Assembly (NCBI RefSeq): GCF_001653475.1
Contig: NZ_CP011487.1
Coordinates: 310,001 to 374,000 of the forward strand
Source: Helicobacter pylori
GTDB taxonomy: Bacteria > Campylobacterota > Campylobacteria > Campylobacterales > Helicobacteraceae
Direction: 5' to 3'
DNA: 64,000 nt
Under the pieces are notes generated by a model. The model was not told the DNA's origin. It made no database searches and was given only the letters and a program-made list of their open reading frames with translations. Position 1 is the stretch's first letter. Every line of letters begins with the position of its first letter. Shown here in pieces: positions 9,650 to 18,866 of this stretch. Both the position numbers and the translations under genes were made by a program.

Positions 9650-10930
9650 TTATTCCAAATAGGTTTTTTTAGGAAATATGATAACCATAACCATAAAGAT
9701 AACAATACTCAACATGACATAGCCCACAAACCCCGCTTCAAAACCATGTTGTTTGAATTGCAACGCTACATAACTCGCGCTCCCTCCAAAAAGCGCATTT
9801 GCGATCGCATAGGCTAAACCCACGCCAAGCGCTCGCACATGTTCAGGGAATAATTCCGCTTTAACAACCCCAGCAATGCAAGTATAAAAACTCATCGCAC
9901 TCAATGCAAGCATTTCATAAAATAGGGCTTCATACACGCCAGTGGCATGCTTGATACCATAAAAGACAACGGGCGTTACAATAAGCCCTGCGATAGCAAA
10001 AACCATCAGCATTTGGGTGCGTTTGATCCTGTCTGCAAGCATCCCGCATAAGGGTTGTAAGAAGATGAAATAACTGAGCGCTAAAAGCATGATAAAACTG
10101 CTTTCTTTAGGGCTGAATGATGAGCTGTTGGTTAAAAAGATTTTTAAATACACCGTAAAAGTATAAAAACACAAACTCCCTCCCATAGTGAGCCCAAAGA
10201 CTATCATTAAGGCTTTTTTATAGTTGAGTAATTCCTTTAAACTGCCTCTTTCTTCTTTAATAGTGGTTTTGGAAGTGGTTCCGCTATCCATAGTTTCTTC
10301 CATGATATTTCTTAAAAAGAGTGAGAATAAGGCTAATATACCTCCTAAAGCGAATAAATAACGCCAAGCAAACGCGCTTATTTGCTCATGCGTGTAAATA
10401 TTTTCAACGATAAAGAGTGAAAAAATAGCTAAGAGTTGCCCTCCAACTAAAGTTACATATTGAAAAGAGCCATAAAAACCTTTTTTGCCATTCTTGCCCA
10501 ATTCAGAGAGGTAAGTAGCGACCACGCCGTATTCTCCTCCCACGCTAAAGCCTTGTAAAAGCCTGGCTAATAATAAAAACAAAAACGCCCATTCCCCTAC
10601 GATTTCTTTAGTGGGGAGCAATGCGAGCAGAAAAGAGCCTAGCGCCATAAGGATAATGGAATACACCATAGAAGTTTTACGCCCCTTTTTATCCCCCAAT
10701 TTACCAAAAAACAAACTCCCCAAAGGGCGCATGAAAAACCCTAGCATGAAAACTAAAAAAGCTGAGATTAGCGCCAGAGTGGGGTCGTTAGTGTGGGTAA
10801 ATTCCTTAGCAAAATAAGGGGCAAGGAACGCATAAGCGTAAAAGTCATACCATTCTACTAAATTACCTGAACTAGCGGCTAAAAGGGATTTTAAGGGTTT
10901 TTTGGTGGCTTTTTGGGTTTCTGGGTTCAT
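9650..10930 (-). CDS. kgtP: MFS metabolite/H+ symporter (KgtP-like)
   Basis: A 426-residue major facilitator with twelve predicted membrane helices. The MFS loop signature FGKLGDKKGRKTSM lies between helices 2 and 3 (about residue 75), and the second, shorter copy MLADRIKRTQM lies in the C-terminal half. The sequence belongs to the metabolite:H+ symporter group annotated in H. pylori as alpha-ketoglutarate permease (HP1091). The substrate cannot be read from the sequence, and related members carry other acids or osmolytes. The N-terminal GNLVEWYDFYAYAF motif is typical of that group. Confidence 0.88.
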   Translation of the reverse strand: MNPETQKATKKPLKSLLAASSGNLVEWYDFYAYAFLAPYFAKEFTHTNDPTLALISAFLVFMLGFFMRPLGSLFFGKLGDKKGRKTSMVYSIILMALGSFLLALLPTKEIVGEWAFLFLLLARLLQGFSVGGEYGVVATYLSELGKNGKKGFYGSFQYVTLVGGQLLAIFSLFIVENIYTHEQISAFAWRYLFALGGILALFSLFLRNIMEETMDSGTTSKTTIKEERGSLKELLNYKKALMIVFGLTMGGSLCFYTFTVYLKIFLTNSSSFSPKESSFIMLLALSYFIFLQPLCGMLADRIKRTQMLMVFAIAGLIVTPVVFYGIKHATGVYEALFYEMLALSAMSFYTCIAGVVKAELFPEHVRALGVGLAYAIANALFGGSASYVALQFKQHGFEAGFVGYVMLSIVIFMVMVIIFPKKTYLE

Positions 10931-11030
10931 GGCTATCCTTGAACATGAAATTTTTAGGTAATTTTACTAGGAGTTAGGGAATGCACAGATAATATTTGAT
11001 TAATAGATGAAAGGTCGGTATCAGCGGTAA

Positions 11031-11116
11031 CTTTTTAAAGCGCTTTTGGGGGTTAGGGGGATTTTAAGGGGGTTGTAGGGGGAGAGTTATTTCAAAATAC
11101 CCCCTATCCCCTTAAA
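11031..11116. repeat. G-rich intergenic repeat with a large hairpin (copy A)
   Basis: This stretch has a near-copy at 55742-55822. It carries the runs GGGGGTTAGGGGG and AAGGGGG, and an almost perfect hairpin: 11065-11071 pairs with 11108-11114 (TAAGGGG/CCCCTTA) and 11076-11082 pairs with 11100-11106 (TAGGGGG/CCCCCTA). It lies just beyond the ftsK stop, so the hairpin may help end the leftward ftsK transcript, although no T-run follows. The G-runs could also form a quadruplex. Confidence 0.6.
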
Positions 11117-11178
11117 GAAAATGAATTTTAAAAATTAAAAATAATGTTTTTATTGCCAATATCCAATGAAAACAAATC

Positions 11179-13704
11179 CTAAAAGTTTTGCAAAATCTCT
11201 CTGTTGCCCTTGGCGTTTCTTGGGGATAAAAAGCCTTGAGCTTCTAATTCGTCAGTAATGGTAGCGGCTTGGTTGTAGCCGATTTTTAACTGGCGTTGTA
11301 AAAAACTCGTAGAAGTGATCTTTTTTTCTAAAATCACCGCTTTAGCCTTTTCTAGAATGTCATCGCCTTGATAGTGAGACGAATCTAAAGGCATGCGCGA
11401 TTCTTCTAACAAGAAATCTTTATCGTATTCCACCTCTTTTTGGGCTTTAATAAAATCCACGATTTTTTTGATTTCATCTTCAGTGGCAAAGGGGGCATGC
11501 AAGCGCACTAAGGCGTTCGCTCCTGGGGGGGTAAAGAGCATATCGCCTCTTCCTAACAAGCTTTGCGCCCCATCGGTGTCTAAAATCACTTTAGAATCAA
11601 TTTTAGTGCCTACCCTAAAACTCACCCTTGAAGGCAAGTTGGTTTTAATCAAGCCGGTTATGACATCCACGCTTGGGCGTTGGGTCGCTACGATGAGGTG
11701 TAAGCCGCTCGCTCGCCCCATTTGAGCGATTCTGGCGATAGGAAACTCCGCTTCTTTGCCCCCTGTCATCATCAACTCCGCTAATTCATCAATCACTACA
11801 ATCAAATAGGGGAACGCTTCAACGCCATTATTTGGGGCTTGCTCATTATAAGAATCAATGGTTTTAACCTTGTATTCACTCATTAAAGAATACCGGCGCT
11901 CCATTTCTTTAGCCACGCTTTGCAAAGCCCCAATAGCTTTTTTAGGGTCGGTGATAATGGGCGTGAGTAAATGAGGAATATCCGCATAAATGCTAAATTC
12001 TACCATTTTGGGATCTATCATCACTAATTTGAGATGTTCAGGGGGGTTTTTATAGAGTAAGGATAAAATCATCGCATTCACGCCTACGCTCTTACCGCTT
12101 CCTGTCGTGCCAGCGATGAGCAAGTGGGGGAGCTTTTTTAAATCCGTGATGAAAGGGTTACCCACAATGTCTTTGCCTAAAGCTAGAGTTAAGGGCGAGC
12201 TGGCTTTTTGAAACAATTCGCTCTCTAAAATTTCTCTTAAATAAATGGTTTGGCTTTGGCTGTTAGGGATTTCAATGCCAACGACATCTTTACCCCTGAT
12301 AGGGGCTTGAATGCGAATGGATTCAGCGCATAAAGTCATCGCTAAATCATCGCTCAAGCCTAAAATGCGGCTCACCTTAACATTAGGAGCTGGGCGGAAT
12401 TCAAAAGTGGTTACAATAGGGCCTGAATAAGTGCGGATAATATCGCCATCAATTTTAAAGGTGCGTAGCTTGCTCAATAAATCCTGGATTTTTTGGTCAA
12501 TCTCGTTTTCATCTAAAGAAGTGTCCTTCAAACAAACCGCATTCAATAATTGCGTTGTGGGAAGCTCATAATCTTTGGGTTTTTGCACTTCGCCATAATC
12601 CAATCCGTCTAATATCTCTTTATTTTCGCTCAATTCTTTAACCATAACGGGTTTTTTAGCGCTTGCGGGGGTTATGGGGCTAAAACCTGGAGCGTTTTGC
12701 GCCTCTTTTTCTTCTCCTTTTATATTTTCTTCTATCATTTCTTCTTGTGGGCTTTCTTCTTTTATGGGGTGGTTTGGGGCTTTGTGGTTTTCTGTTTTAT
12801 TGTCATTTTCTGTGTTTAGCACAGGTGCGGGCATGATAGGTTTGAGTGTGGTGGGCATAAGAATTTCTTTTTTAGGCGTGGGTTCTCTTTCTTTAGTTTC
12901 TTGTTTAGTTTCTTTTAAAGGGGGTTTAGTGGGATGGGATAAACCATCAAATCGGTTTCTTTTAGGGTAAATGGTGTAATGGGTAGGAGAGTGAGAGGAA
13001 ATTTGGACTAAGCCTTCTTGTGGCTCTAGAGCGTTTAAAGTCGTGTTATAGGGGGTAGGGATCGCTAGAGATAATTCTTCGTTAGGGGTTTTGTGGTTTA
13101 AGGTTTCACCAATAGGGTTTTCTTTTTCTTTATCGTTTTTAGTTTCTTTTTTTTGAATATCTGATGGGGTGTTTTCAAAACCCTCTTTTTTTAGGCTGAA
13201 ATTAGGGCTAAAGGCTTGCAAGCATTGTTTATAAATCTCTTTTAAAAGGTTTTGTGTTTTGTTGATATAAGGATAAAAAACGCTTTTAGGGGGCAGTTTG
13301 AATAAGATCAGATAAGAAATAACTACCATAAGCATTATAAGTGCATAAAACCCAAAGTCCCCTATAAAAGGGCGTAAAAACAAACGCGCGCTGTTGCCGA
13401 TTTCCCCTTGATTCAACATGCTAGATTGCAAAAAGAGCAAAGATAAAATGCCAAGCAGATGCCCTAAAGCTTTTTCTAAAACGATTTCTGTAAAAGGGTT
13501 TTTAGTCTTGTATAAAAGGAATAAAACCCACGCTAAATAGGGTAAATTAATCCATGAAAGATACCCAAAATATTTTTTATTGATTACGGCAAACCACACC
13601 CCAAAACGCCCTACTAAACCGCTATTACCTAGCCATGAAGATAGGGTTAAAAACGCTAATAAAACCCCTATAATTAAAGCTAAATAAAGTTTTTTAGATT
13701 TCAT
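11179..13704 (-). CDS. ftsK: DNA translocase FtsK
   Basis: FtsK pumps chromosomal DNA through the closing septum and activates Xer recombination (in H. pylori, XerH at difH). The product has about four N-terminal membrane helices (residues 5-155), a long K/E/P-rich linker (to about 380), a RecA-like motor with Walker A GTTGSGKSVG (near 530) and Walker B LIVVIDELAELM (near 638), and a C-terminal gamma winged helix (LQRQLKIGYNQAATITDELEAQ). ATG 13704 overlaps the addB stop (ATGA). An in-frame GTG nine bases upstream lies in the duplicated segment. Confidence 0.96.
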   Translation of the reverse strand: MKSKKLYLALIIGVLLAFLTLSSWLGNSGLVGRFGVWFAVINKKYFGYLSWINLPYLAWVLFLLYKTKNPFTEIVLEKALGHLLGILSLLFLQSSMLNQGEIGNSARLFLRPFIGDFGFYALIMLMVVISYLILFKLPPKSVFYPYINKTQNLLKEIYKQCLQAFSPNFSLKKEGFENTPSDIQKKETKNDKEKENPIGETLNHKTPNEELSLAIPTPYNTTLNALEPQEGLVQISSHSPTHYTIYPKRNRFDGLSHPTKPPLKETKQETKEREPTPKKEILMPTTLKPIMPAPVLNTENDNKTENHKAPNHPIKEESPQEEMIEENIKGEEKEAQNAPGFSPITPASAKKPVMVKELSENKEILDGLDYGEVQKPKDYELPTTQLLNAVCLKDTSLDENEIDQKIQDLLSKLRTFKIDGDIIRTYSGPIVTTFEFRPAPNVKVSRILGLSDDLAMTLCAESIRIQAPIRGKDVVGIEIPNSQSQTIYLREILESELFQKASSPLTLALGKDIVGNPFITDLKKLPHLLIAGTTGSGKSVGVNAMILSLLYKNPPEHLKLVMIDPKMVEFSIYADIPHLLTPIITDPKKAIGALQSVAKEMERRYSLMSEYKVKTIDSYNEQAPNNGVEAFPYLIVVIDELAELMMTGGKEAEFPIARIAQMGRASGLHLIVATQRPSVDVITGLIKTNLPSRVSFRVGTKIDSKVILDTDGAQSLLGRGDMLFTPPGANALVRLHAPFATEDEIKKIVDFIKAQKEVEYDKDFLLEESRMPLDSSHYQGDDILEKAKAVILEKKITSTSFLQRQLKIGYNQAATITDELEAQGFLSPRNAKGNREILQNF

Positions 13705-16055
13705 CGGTTGCACATGTCTTTAAATCGGTTGCACATGTCTTTAAAAGAGCAGTATTCACAATCTTTAACTTCTGGAGTTTTTTCAAAATCAATTTCTTGT
13801 TTGAGCTTGGGGATAAGAGAAAATTCCAAATAATCCATTTTAGCCTGTAAATCAGGCCCTTCTTCTTCCAGTAACTTGCCCTTTCTTAAATCATAAAAAA
13901 AGGCTTTTATAGGCTCTTTGTAACCCAAATTTTTAAGGGCAAACGCATAAACAGCCATTTGATAATCGGTGCTTATTTGAGCGATTTCTATGGGGCTTAA
14001 ACTTCCTCTTTGTTTTTCACTCATGTTGTCTAATTTCAAATCGCTTTTGAATTTATAATCCAATAAAATAATCTCATTGTCAGCCGTTTTGTCAATCCTG
14101 TCTATACGCCCTTTAAACGCAATGCCTTGAATGGTTGTTTCAAAGCTTTTTTCAAGATCAAGGATTTTGATTTTTGCATTAAAGCGTTCTTTTTCTTTAA
14201 TATAAAAAGCCTGGATTTTTTTGAGCGCTACAAGAGTGTCTAAACGCTCTTTAGGGGTAATGTTTTTTGTTTTTAATAGCTGAATGAGTCTCTCTTCTAA
14301 TGCATAGGGGGTTTTATCTTTTTCATAAGCTTCTTTTAAAAGTTCATGGAGCAAACTGCCCACAGCGCTATTACTTTCATCTTTAGGGCTTTCTTTGAAG
14401 CGCTTAATGTAGTGGTAGTAAAAACGGCGCTTGCAAGTTAAAAAAGCGTTCAATGAGCTAGCGCTAAAGCTAAAATCTTTAGGGATAGTGGCTTTGATTT
14501 CTTCTTCTTGGTAGTCTTTTAGGGGGGTTGGTGCAAAAAGCGTGTAAGCGTCTTTGATAGGCTCTATATACAAATCTAATTCCAAAAGCATGTTAGAGGC
14601 TTTTAAAGTTTCGCTCTCTATATAAGAAAGCACCATTTCTTTAGAATTTTTAAAGAGCTGGTAGTAATAGTGTTTTTGCAAATTTTTCTTATCTGATAAA
14701 GTGGGGAGATTGAGCGATTTTCTTAAAGCAGAGTTTAAAAATAAATCGCAATCTTTAAGGCTTGGCACGCAAGTTTCATTGAAATCCGCAATAACCACTT
14801 TATCAAATTGCATGCCCCTTGTCTCTAAAGTGTCCATGACTCGTATTTTGCCCCCGCTAGAATCGTCTAAACGGAAATTGGCTTCAAATTCTTGTAAATA
14901 CAAATGCAATAAATCTTTAAGGCTGTAGTTTTTAAGCGTGTCTTTTAAAAGATGAAACTGGTGCATGATTTGAGAATGCGCTTCTTTTAATGGCGCTTTT
15001 TCTTTAGAGCTTTGTTGTTCTAAAAGCTGGAGCGTAAGGTTTTCTAAATCTAATAACGCAGACTCACTCAAATTGGAATCGCTTGTTTCTAAAACTTCTA
15101 ATTTTTTTACAAGCTCTGTATAATAAGGGCTGTTTTTAGCCCCTAAACCCATAGCGAAATTCAAATTATTGTTTTTATCTAAGAGTTTTAAAAAAGGCAA
15201 AAAATCCGCATTAGGCGTGATGATCGCCATTTTATTAGGGTCGTTATCTTTTTGCAAATACTCTTCTATGGTTTGTAAAACTAAAGCGCTTTGTTTTAAA
15301 TAATTGGAGTTGGCGTAAAACTTTGGCTCTATTTTTTGATCATTAAAAGTTTGAGAAAGGATCTTTTGGGTTTTAAAATCAATGGAATAATCGCAATCTG
15401 TCTCTAATTTGAGATTCAAAAATTCCAAAAATTTTTGGTTGTATTTATCGCAAGATAGGTGTAAAGTGATGGGCACTAACTTAGTCACTTCTAATAGGCA
15501 TTGCCTTTCAAAAACACTCATAAAGCCGTCTAAATGCCATTCAATGGAGGAAAAATGCTCAAAAAATTCTTTTAAAATGGCGGGCTTTTCTTGCATGATT
15601 TTGTCATAAAAGCCTAGTTCTTCTAGCTTTTTAATATAGCGGTTATAAATCATTTCTAAGACTTCTAAATGCTTTTCATAATCCAAATAAATGTCTTTAG
15701 AAGAAAGTTCATTGATCTTGATACAAGCAGAGCTTAACTCATCAAACAAATCAAACAAAAAAGAAGTGCTTTCCAAATACCCCAAAAAGCTATTTTCAAA
15801 AAGCAAAAGCCCTTCAAGAACGGATTTTTTTTCTTTAGCGATAGCTTTAATGGTGTCTATCATTAAAATTTGGCGCGCACTGTTAGGGATTTTCTTTTTA
15901 TTAGGGATGTAAAAAGCCTGTTCAAAAAAACTCCCCATGCTCATCGCATGAGGCAAAAACCCTTCGCCTTGCTCTAAATAGAAATGTTTTAAACGCCTAG
16001 TGGAGCTAAAAATAAACAAGGGGGCTTTTTGTGAAAAAAGTTTTTCTAAGTTCAT
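13701..16055 (-). CDS. addB: AddB subunit of the AddAB helicase-nuclease
   Basis: AddB works with AddA to resect double-strand breaks and load RecA. The C-terminal domain is a RecB-family nuclease with LLDYKFKSD (DYK catalytic residues, about residue 665). It is framed by a likely 4Fe-4S cluster: one Cys in TCKRRFYYHYIKRF (about 540) and three in CEYCSFKDMC. The N-terminus lacks a Walker A P-loop; SSTRRLKHFY stands where other AddB proteins have GxxGxGKT. The last residues are duplicated (RFKDMCNRFKDMCNR) by a 21-base tandem repeat. ATG overlaps the tkt stop. Confidence 0.9.
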   Translation of the reverse strand: MNLEKLFSQKAPLFIFSSTRRLKHFYLEQGEGFLPHAMSMGSFFEQAFYIPNKKKIPNSARQILMIDTIKAIAKEKKSVLEGLLLFENSFLGYLESTSFLFDLFDELSSACIKINELSSKDIYLDYEKHLEVLEMIYNRYIKKLEELGFYDKIMQEKPAILKEFFEHFSSIEWHLDGFMSVFERQCLLEVTKLVPITLHLSCDKYNQKFLEFLNLKLETDCDYSIDFKTQKILSQTFNDQKIEPKFYANSNYLKQSALVLQTIEEYLQKDNDPNKMAIITPNADFLPFLKLLDKNNNLNFAMGLGAKNSPYYTELVKKLEVLETSDSNLSESALLDLENLTLQLLEQQSSKEKAPLKEAHSQIMHQFHLLKDTLKNYSLKDLLHLYLQEFEANFRLDDSSGGKIRVMDTLETRGMQFDKVVIADFNETCVPSLKDCDLFLNSALRKSLNLPTLSDKKNLQKHYYYQLFKNSKEMVLSYIESETLKASNMLLELDLYIEPIKDAYTLFAPTPLKDYQEEEIKATIPKDFSFSASSLNAFLTCKRRFYYHYIKRFKESPKDESNSAVGSLLHELLKEAYEKDKTPYALEERLIQLLKTKNITPKERLDTLVALKKIQAFYIKEKERFNAKIKILDLEKSFETTIQGIAFKGRIDRIDKTADNEIILLDYKFKSDLKLDNMSEKQRGSLSPIEIAQISTDYQMAVYAFALKNLGYKEPIKAFFYDLRKGKLLEEEGPDLQAKMDYLEFSLIPKLKQEIDFEKTPEVKDCEYCSFKDMCNRFKDMCNR
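13703..13744. repeat. Perfect 21-bp tandem duplication at the addB/ftsK junction
   Basis: Bases 13703-13723 and 13724-13744 are identical. The unit encodes seven residues, so AddB gains RFKDMCN before its stop without a frameshift, and the ATGA overlap with ftsK is preserved. Confidence 0.95.
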
Positions 16056-17977
16056 GCGTTGAGTAACTTTTTAGCTTGAGTGGTGATGTTTTCAACGCTA
16101 AAGCCGAATTTTTCAAAGAGTTTATCGCCCTTTGCTGAACTCCCAAAAGAATCCATGCAAATGATTTTATCCGCAAAACGATACCACTCTATCGCACGGC
16201 TCGCTTCAATCATTAAGACTTTACCCTTAAAGAGTTCTTTAAGATAGCTTTCTTCTTGCTCTATCAATAAATCAAAGCAAGGTGCGCTCACCACTTGAGT
16301 GGGGATATTTTCTCGCTCTAAAATTTTAGCGCTCTCTAAAGCCAAAGAGACTTCGCTCCCGCTCGCAACTAGCGTGATAACGGGATTTTTAGCATCATAT
16401 TTAACATATGCACCTTTTAAAACCTGCTCTTTAGAAATCTCATCAAGCACGGGTAAATTCTGGCGCGATAGAATCAGCCCGCTAGGAGCACTCAAACTTA
16501 ACGCTACTTGCATGCAAGCTATATTTTCAAAAGCGTCGCTGGGTCTGAAAGCATAGAAATTGGGCAAGGCGCGTAAATGGCTCAACTGCTCTACGGGTTG
16601 GTGCGTGGCTCCGTCTTCGCCCACGCCAATGCTGTCATGCGTAAAAATAAAAAGGGCTTTTAGTTTCATTAAAGCGCTCAAACGAATGCTTGGCATTAAA
16701 TAATCGCTAAACACAAAAAAGGTCGCGCAAAAAGGCACAAACAAGCCATACGCCGCTAAAGCGTTAGTGATAGCCCCCATGGCATGCTCTCTGATCCCAA
16801 AATGCAAGTTTTGCCCTAAAGGGAAATCGCCAGAGTGTTTTAACTGCGTGTTATTGGATGGGGCTAAATCCGCACTCCCCCCTAAAAAGCCTTCGCATTC
16901 TTTAGCGATAGCGTTTAAAATCATGCCGTTACTCACTCTAGTGGCTAGAGATTCGCCTTTTTTAAAGGTGGGGTAATTGATGGCACTAAAATCAAAATCC
17001 TTTAACACATGAATCTTTTCTTTTGCTTTAGGGCTTAAAGATTTTTCCCATAAGGCCTCTAAACTAACGCCTCTAACTTTCACTTCTTCAAAATGCATTT
17101 TGTTTTTTGGGCTAATTACAAAGCTTTCATTAGGATTGATTCGAGCGTTTTCTTTGGATCGTTTTAACACTTCTTTGTTTAAAGGCGAGCCATGCGTTTT
17201 TTCACTCCCCTCTAAGCCAATAGCCCCCTTACCAATAATCGTATGAGCGATTAAAAGCACGGGTTTGGTGGATTTTTTGGCTTCTTCTAAAGCGTTATGA
17301 ATCGCTTGATAGTCATGCCCATCGCATTCTAGCACTTCCCAATTTTGCGCTAAAAAACGCGTTTTAACCTGTTCGCTAAAACTAATATTAATAGCACCTT
17401 CAATGCTGATCTGGTTGCTGTCATAAATCACAATGAGATTATTAAGGCGAAGGTGCCCGGCTAAAGAAGCGCTCTCATAACTAATGCCTTCTTGCAAATC
17501 CCCATCCCCACACAAGCAATAGACTTTATGAGAAATGGCTTCTTTATCTAAAAGGTTTTGAGCGTATTGACTCGCCATGCTAAAGCCCACAGCGTTAGCA
17601 AAACCTTGCCCCAAAGGGCCTGTTGTGATCTCAATGCCTTCGGTGTGGTGTAATTCAGGGTGTCCTGGGGTTTTAGAGTGTAATTGCCTGAAACGCTTCA
17701 AATCTTCCAAACTCAAATCAAATCCCCACAAATGCAACAAACTATACGCTAACGCACTCGCATGCCCTCCACTAAAAACCAACCTGTCCCTATTGAGCCA
17801 TTTAGGGTTAGTGGGGTTGAGGTTGAGGTGCAAGCTTAAAACCACCATCACATCGGCTAACCCCAAGCACACGCCCGGATGCCCGCTATTAGCCTTATCT
17901 ATCATGTCTGCGCACAAAAAGCGAAGCGTGTTAGCCATGCTTTTCAATCGTTCTAAGTCAGCGTTATTAAATCGCAT
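16052..17977 (-). CDS. tkt: Transketolase
   Basis: Transketolase moves two-carbon units between sugar phosphates in the non-oxidative pentose phosphate pathway. The 641-residue protein has the thiamine diphosphate motif GDGDLQEG followed by NQISIEG (about residues 150-185), the pyrimidine-domain GIREHAMG (about 400), and HDSIGVGEDGATHQP, characteristic of transketolases. Two adjacent ATGs (17977, or an in-frame TTG at 17980) could be the start. Its TGA overlaps the addB ATG, so tkt-addB-ftsK are probably co-transcribed. Confidence 0.96.
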   Translation of the reverse strand: MRFNNADLERLKSMANTLRFLCADMIDKANSGHPGVCLGLADVMVVLSLHLNLNPTNPKWLNRDRLVFSGGHASALAYSLLHLWGFDLSLEDLKRFRQLHSKTPGHPELHHTEGIEITTGPLGQGFANAVGFSMASQYAQNLLDKEAISHKVYCLCGDGDLQEGISYESASLAGHLRLNNLIVIYDSNQISIEGAINISFSEQVKTRFLAQNWEVLECDGHDYQAIHNALEEAKKSTKPVLLIAHTIIGKGAIGLEGSEKTHGSPLNKEVLKRSKENARINPNESFVISPKNKMHFEEVKVRGVSLEALWEKSLSPKAKEKIHVLKDFDFSAINYPTFKKGESLATRVSNGMILNAIAKECEGFLGGSADLAPSNNTQLKHSGDFPLGQNLHFGIREHAMGAITNALAAYGLFVPFCATFFVFSDYLMPSIRLSALMKLKALFIFTHDSIGVGEDGATHQPVEQLSHLRALPNFYAFRPSDAFENIACMQVALSLSAPSGLILSRQNLPVLDEISKEQVLKGAYVKYDAKNPVITLVASGSEVSLALESAKILERENIPTQVVSAPCFDLLIEQEESYLKELFKGKVLMIEASRAIEWYRFADKIICMDSFGSSAKGDKLFEKFGFSVENITTQAKKLLNA

Positions 17978-18023
17978 CAAATTTTTCCATTTTTAAGGTT
18001 TTTAAAAGCCATTTTAACACAAA

Positions 18024-18866
18024 TTATCTCAAAATCTCTTTGGCTGTTAAGATGTCTTGTTGGATCTGATTTTTAAGCTTTTTTAAAGAAGAAAAGCGCA
18101 TGTTGTCTCGTATTTTTTGAACCAAACGCAAAGCGATTTCTTTGGGTGGGTTTTCTATGATGGTATCAAGCACATGGCATTCTATGGCGAAATGTTGATC
18201 CGTGCTTAAGCGATTGCCTATAAAACTCACGCTTTTTTGATAAATTGGATCTTTTATTTTCACCAAACTCGCATACACTCCAAAACTAGGGAGGATAAAA
18301 TCTTTAGTCTTTATATTTAAAGTAGGCGCCAATTCTTTATGCCCTAAGCCTTGATCACTAATGACTTCCCCACACACTTCATAAGGCCTGCCTAAGAGCT
18401 TGTTAGCTAGAGATAAGTCGCCATGACTTAGGGCTAGTTTTATGATTTTAGAATGCACGCTAATCTCTTGGATTTTCACTTCAGGCACAATAATGGTTTT
18501 TTCAAAACGCTCTTTTAAAAATAAAGCGTCATTTTGTCTTTCATGCCCGAACCTGAAATCATAGCCCAAAACCAGGCGTTCTAAATTGGGGAATTTCTTT
18601 TTTAAAAGATCTAAAAATTCTAAAGCGTTTAATTGCGAAATTTCTTCTAAATATACAAAAAATAAAGGCATGCCCACGAGTTTAGCACGGTATTTTAGGG
18701 GGGTTAAATAGCCTTTCGTGTAATATTTTTTTTCTATGATTAAAAGGGCTTTGGGGTCTTTTAATTCTTTAAAAAGGGCTTGATGCCCTAGATGCAAGCC
18801 ATCAAATTTACCGATAGCTAGGCTTTTAATCTCAGGCGCGCTTGAAATGGATAAAAAATTCAACAT
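18024..18866 (-). CDS. ribF: Bifunctional riboflavin kinase/FAD synthetase RibF
   Basis: RibF phosphorylates riboflavin to FMN and adenylates it to FAD. The N-terminal nucleotidyltransferase domain has GKFDGLHLGHQ (residues 18-28) and VLGYDFRFG (about 98). The C-terminal riboflavin kinase domain has GRPYEVCGEVISDQGLG and GVYASLVKI. At 280 residues it is somewhat shorter than the usual 300-310, without loss of recognisable motifs. It overlaps tlyA by 35 bases, suggesting co-translation. Confidence 0.93.
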   Translation of the reverse strand: MLNFLSISSAPEIKSLAIGKFDGLHLGHQALFKELKDPKALLIIEKKYYTKGYLTPLKYRAKLVGMPLFFVYLEEISQLNALEFLDLLKKKFPNLERLVLGYDFRFGHERQNDALFLKERFEKTIIVPEVKIQEISVHSKIIKLALSHGDLSLANKLLGRPYEVCGEVISDQGLGHKELAPTLNIKTKDFILPSFGVYASLVKIKDPIYQKSVSFIGNRLSTDQHFAIECHVLDTIIENPPKEIALRLVQKIRDNMRFSSLKKLKNQIQQDILTAKEILR

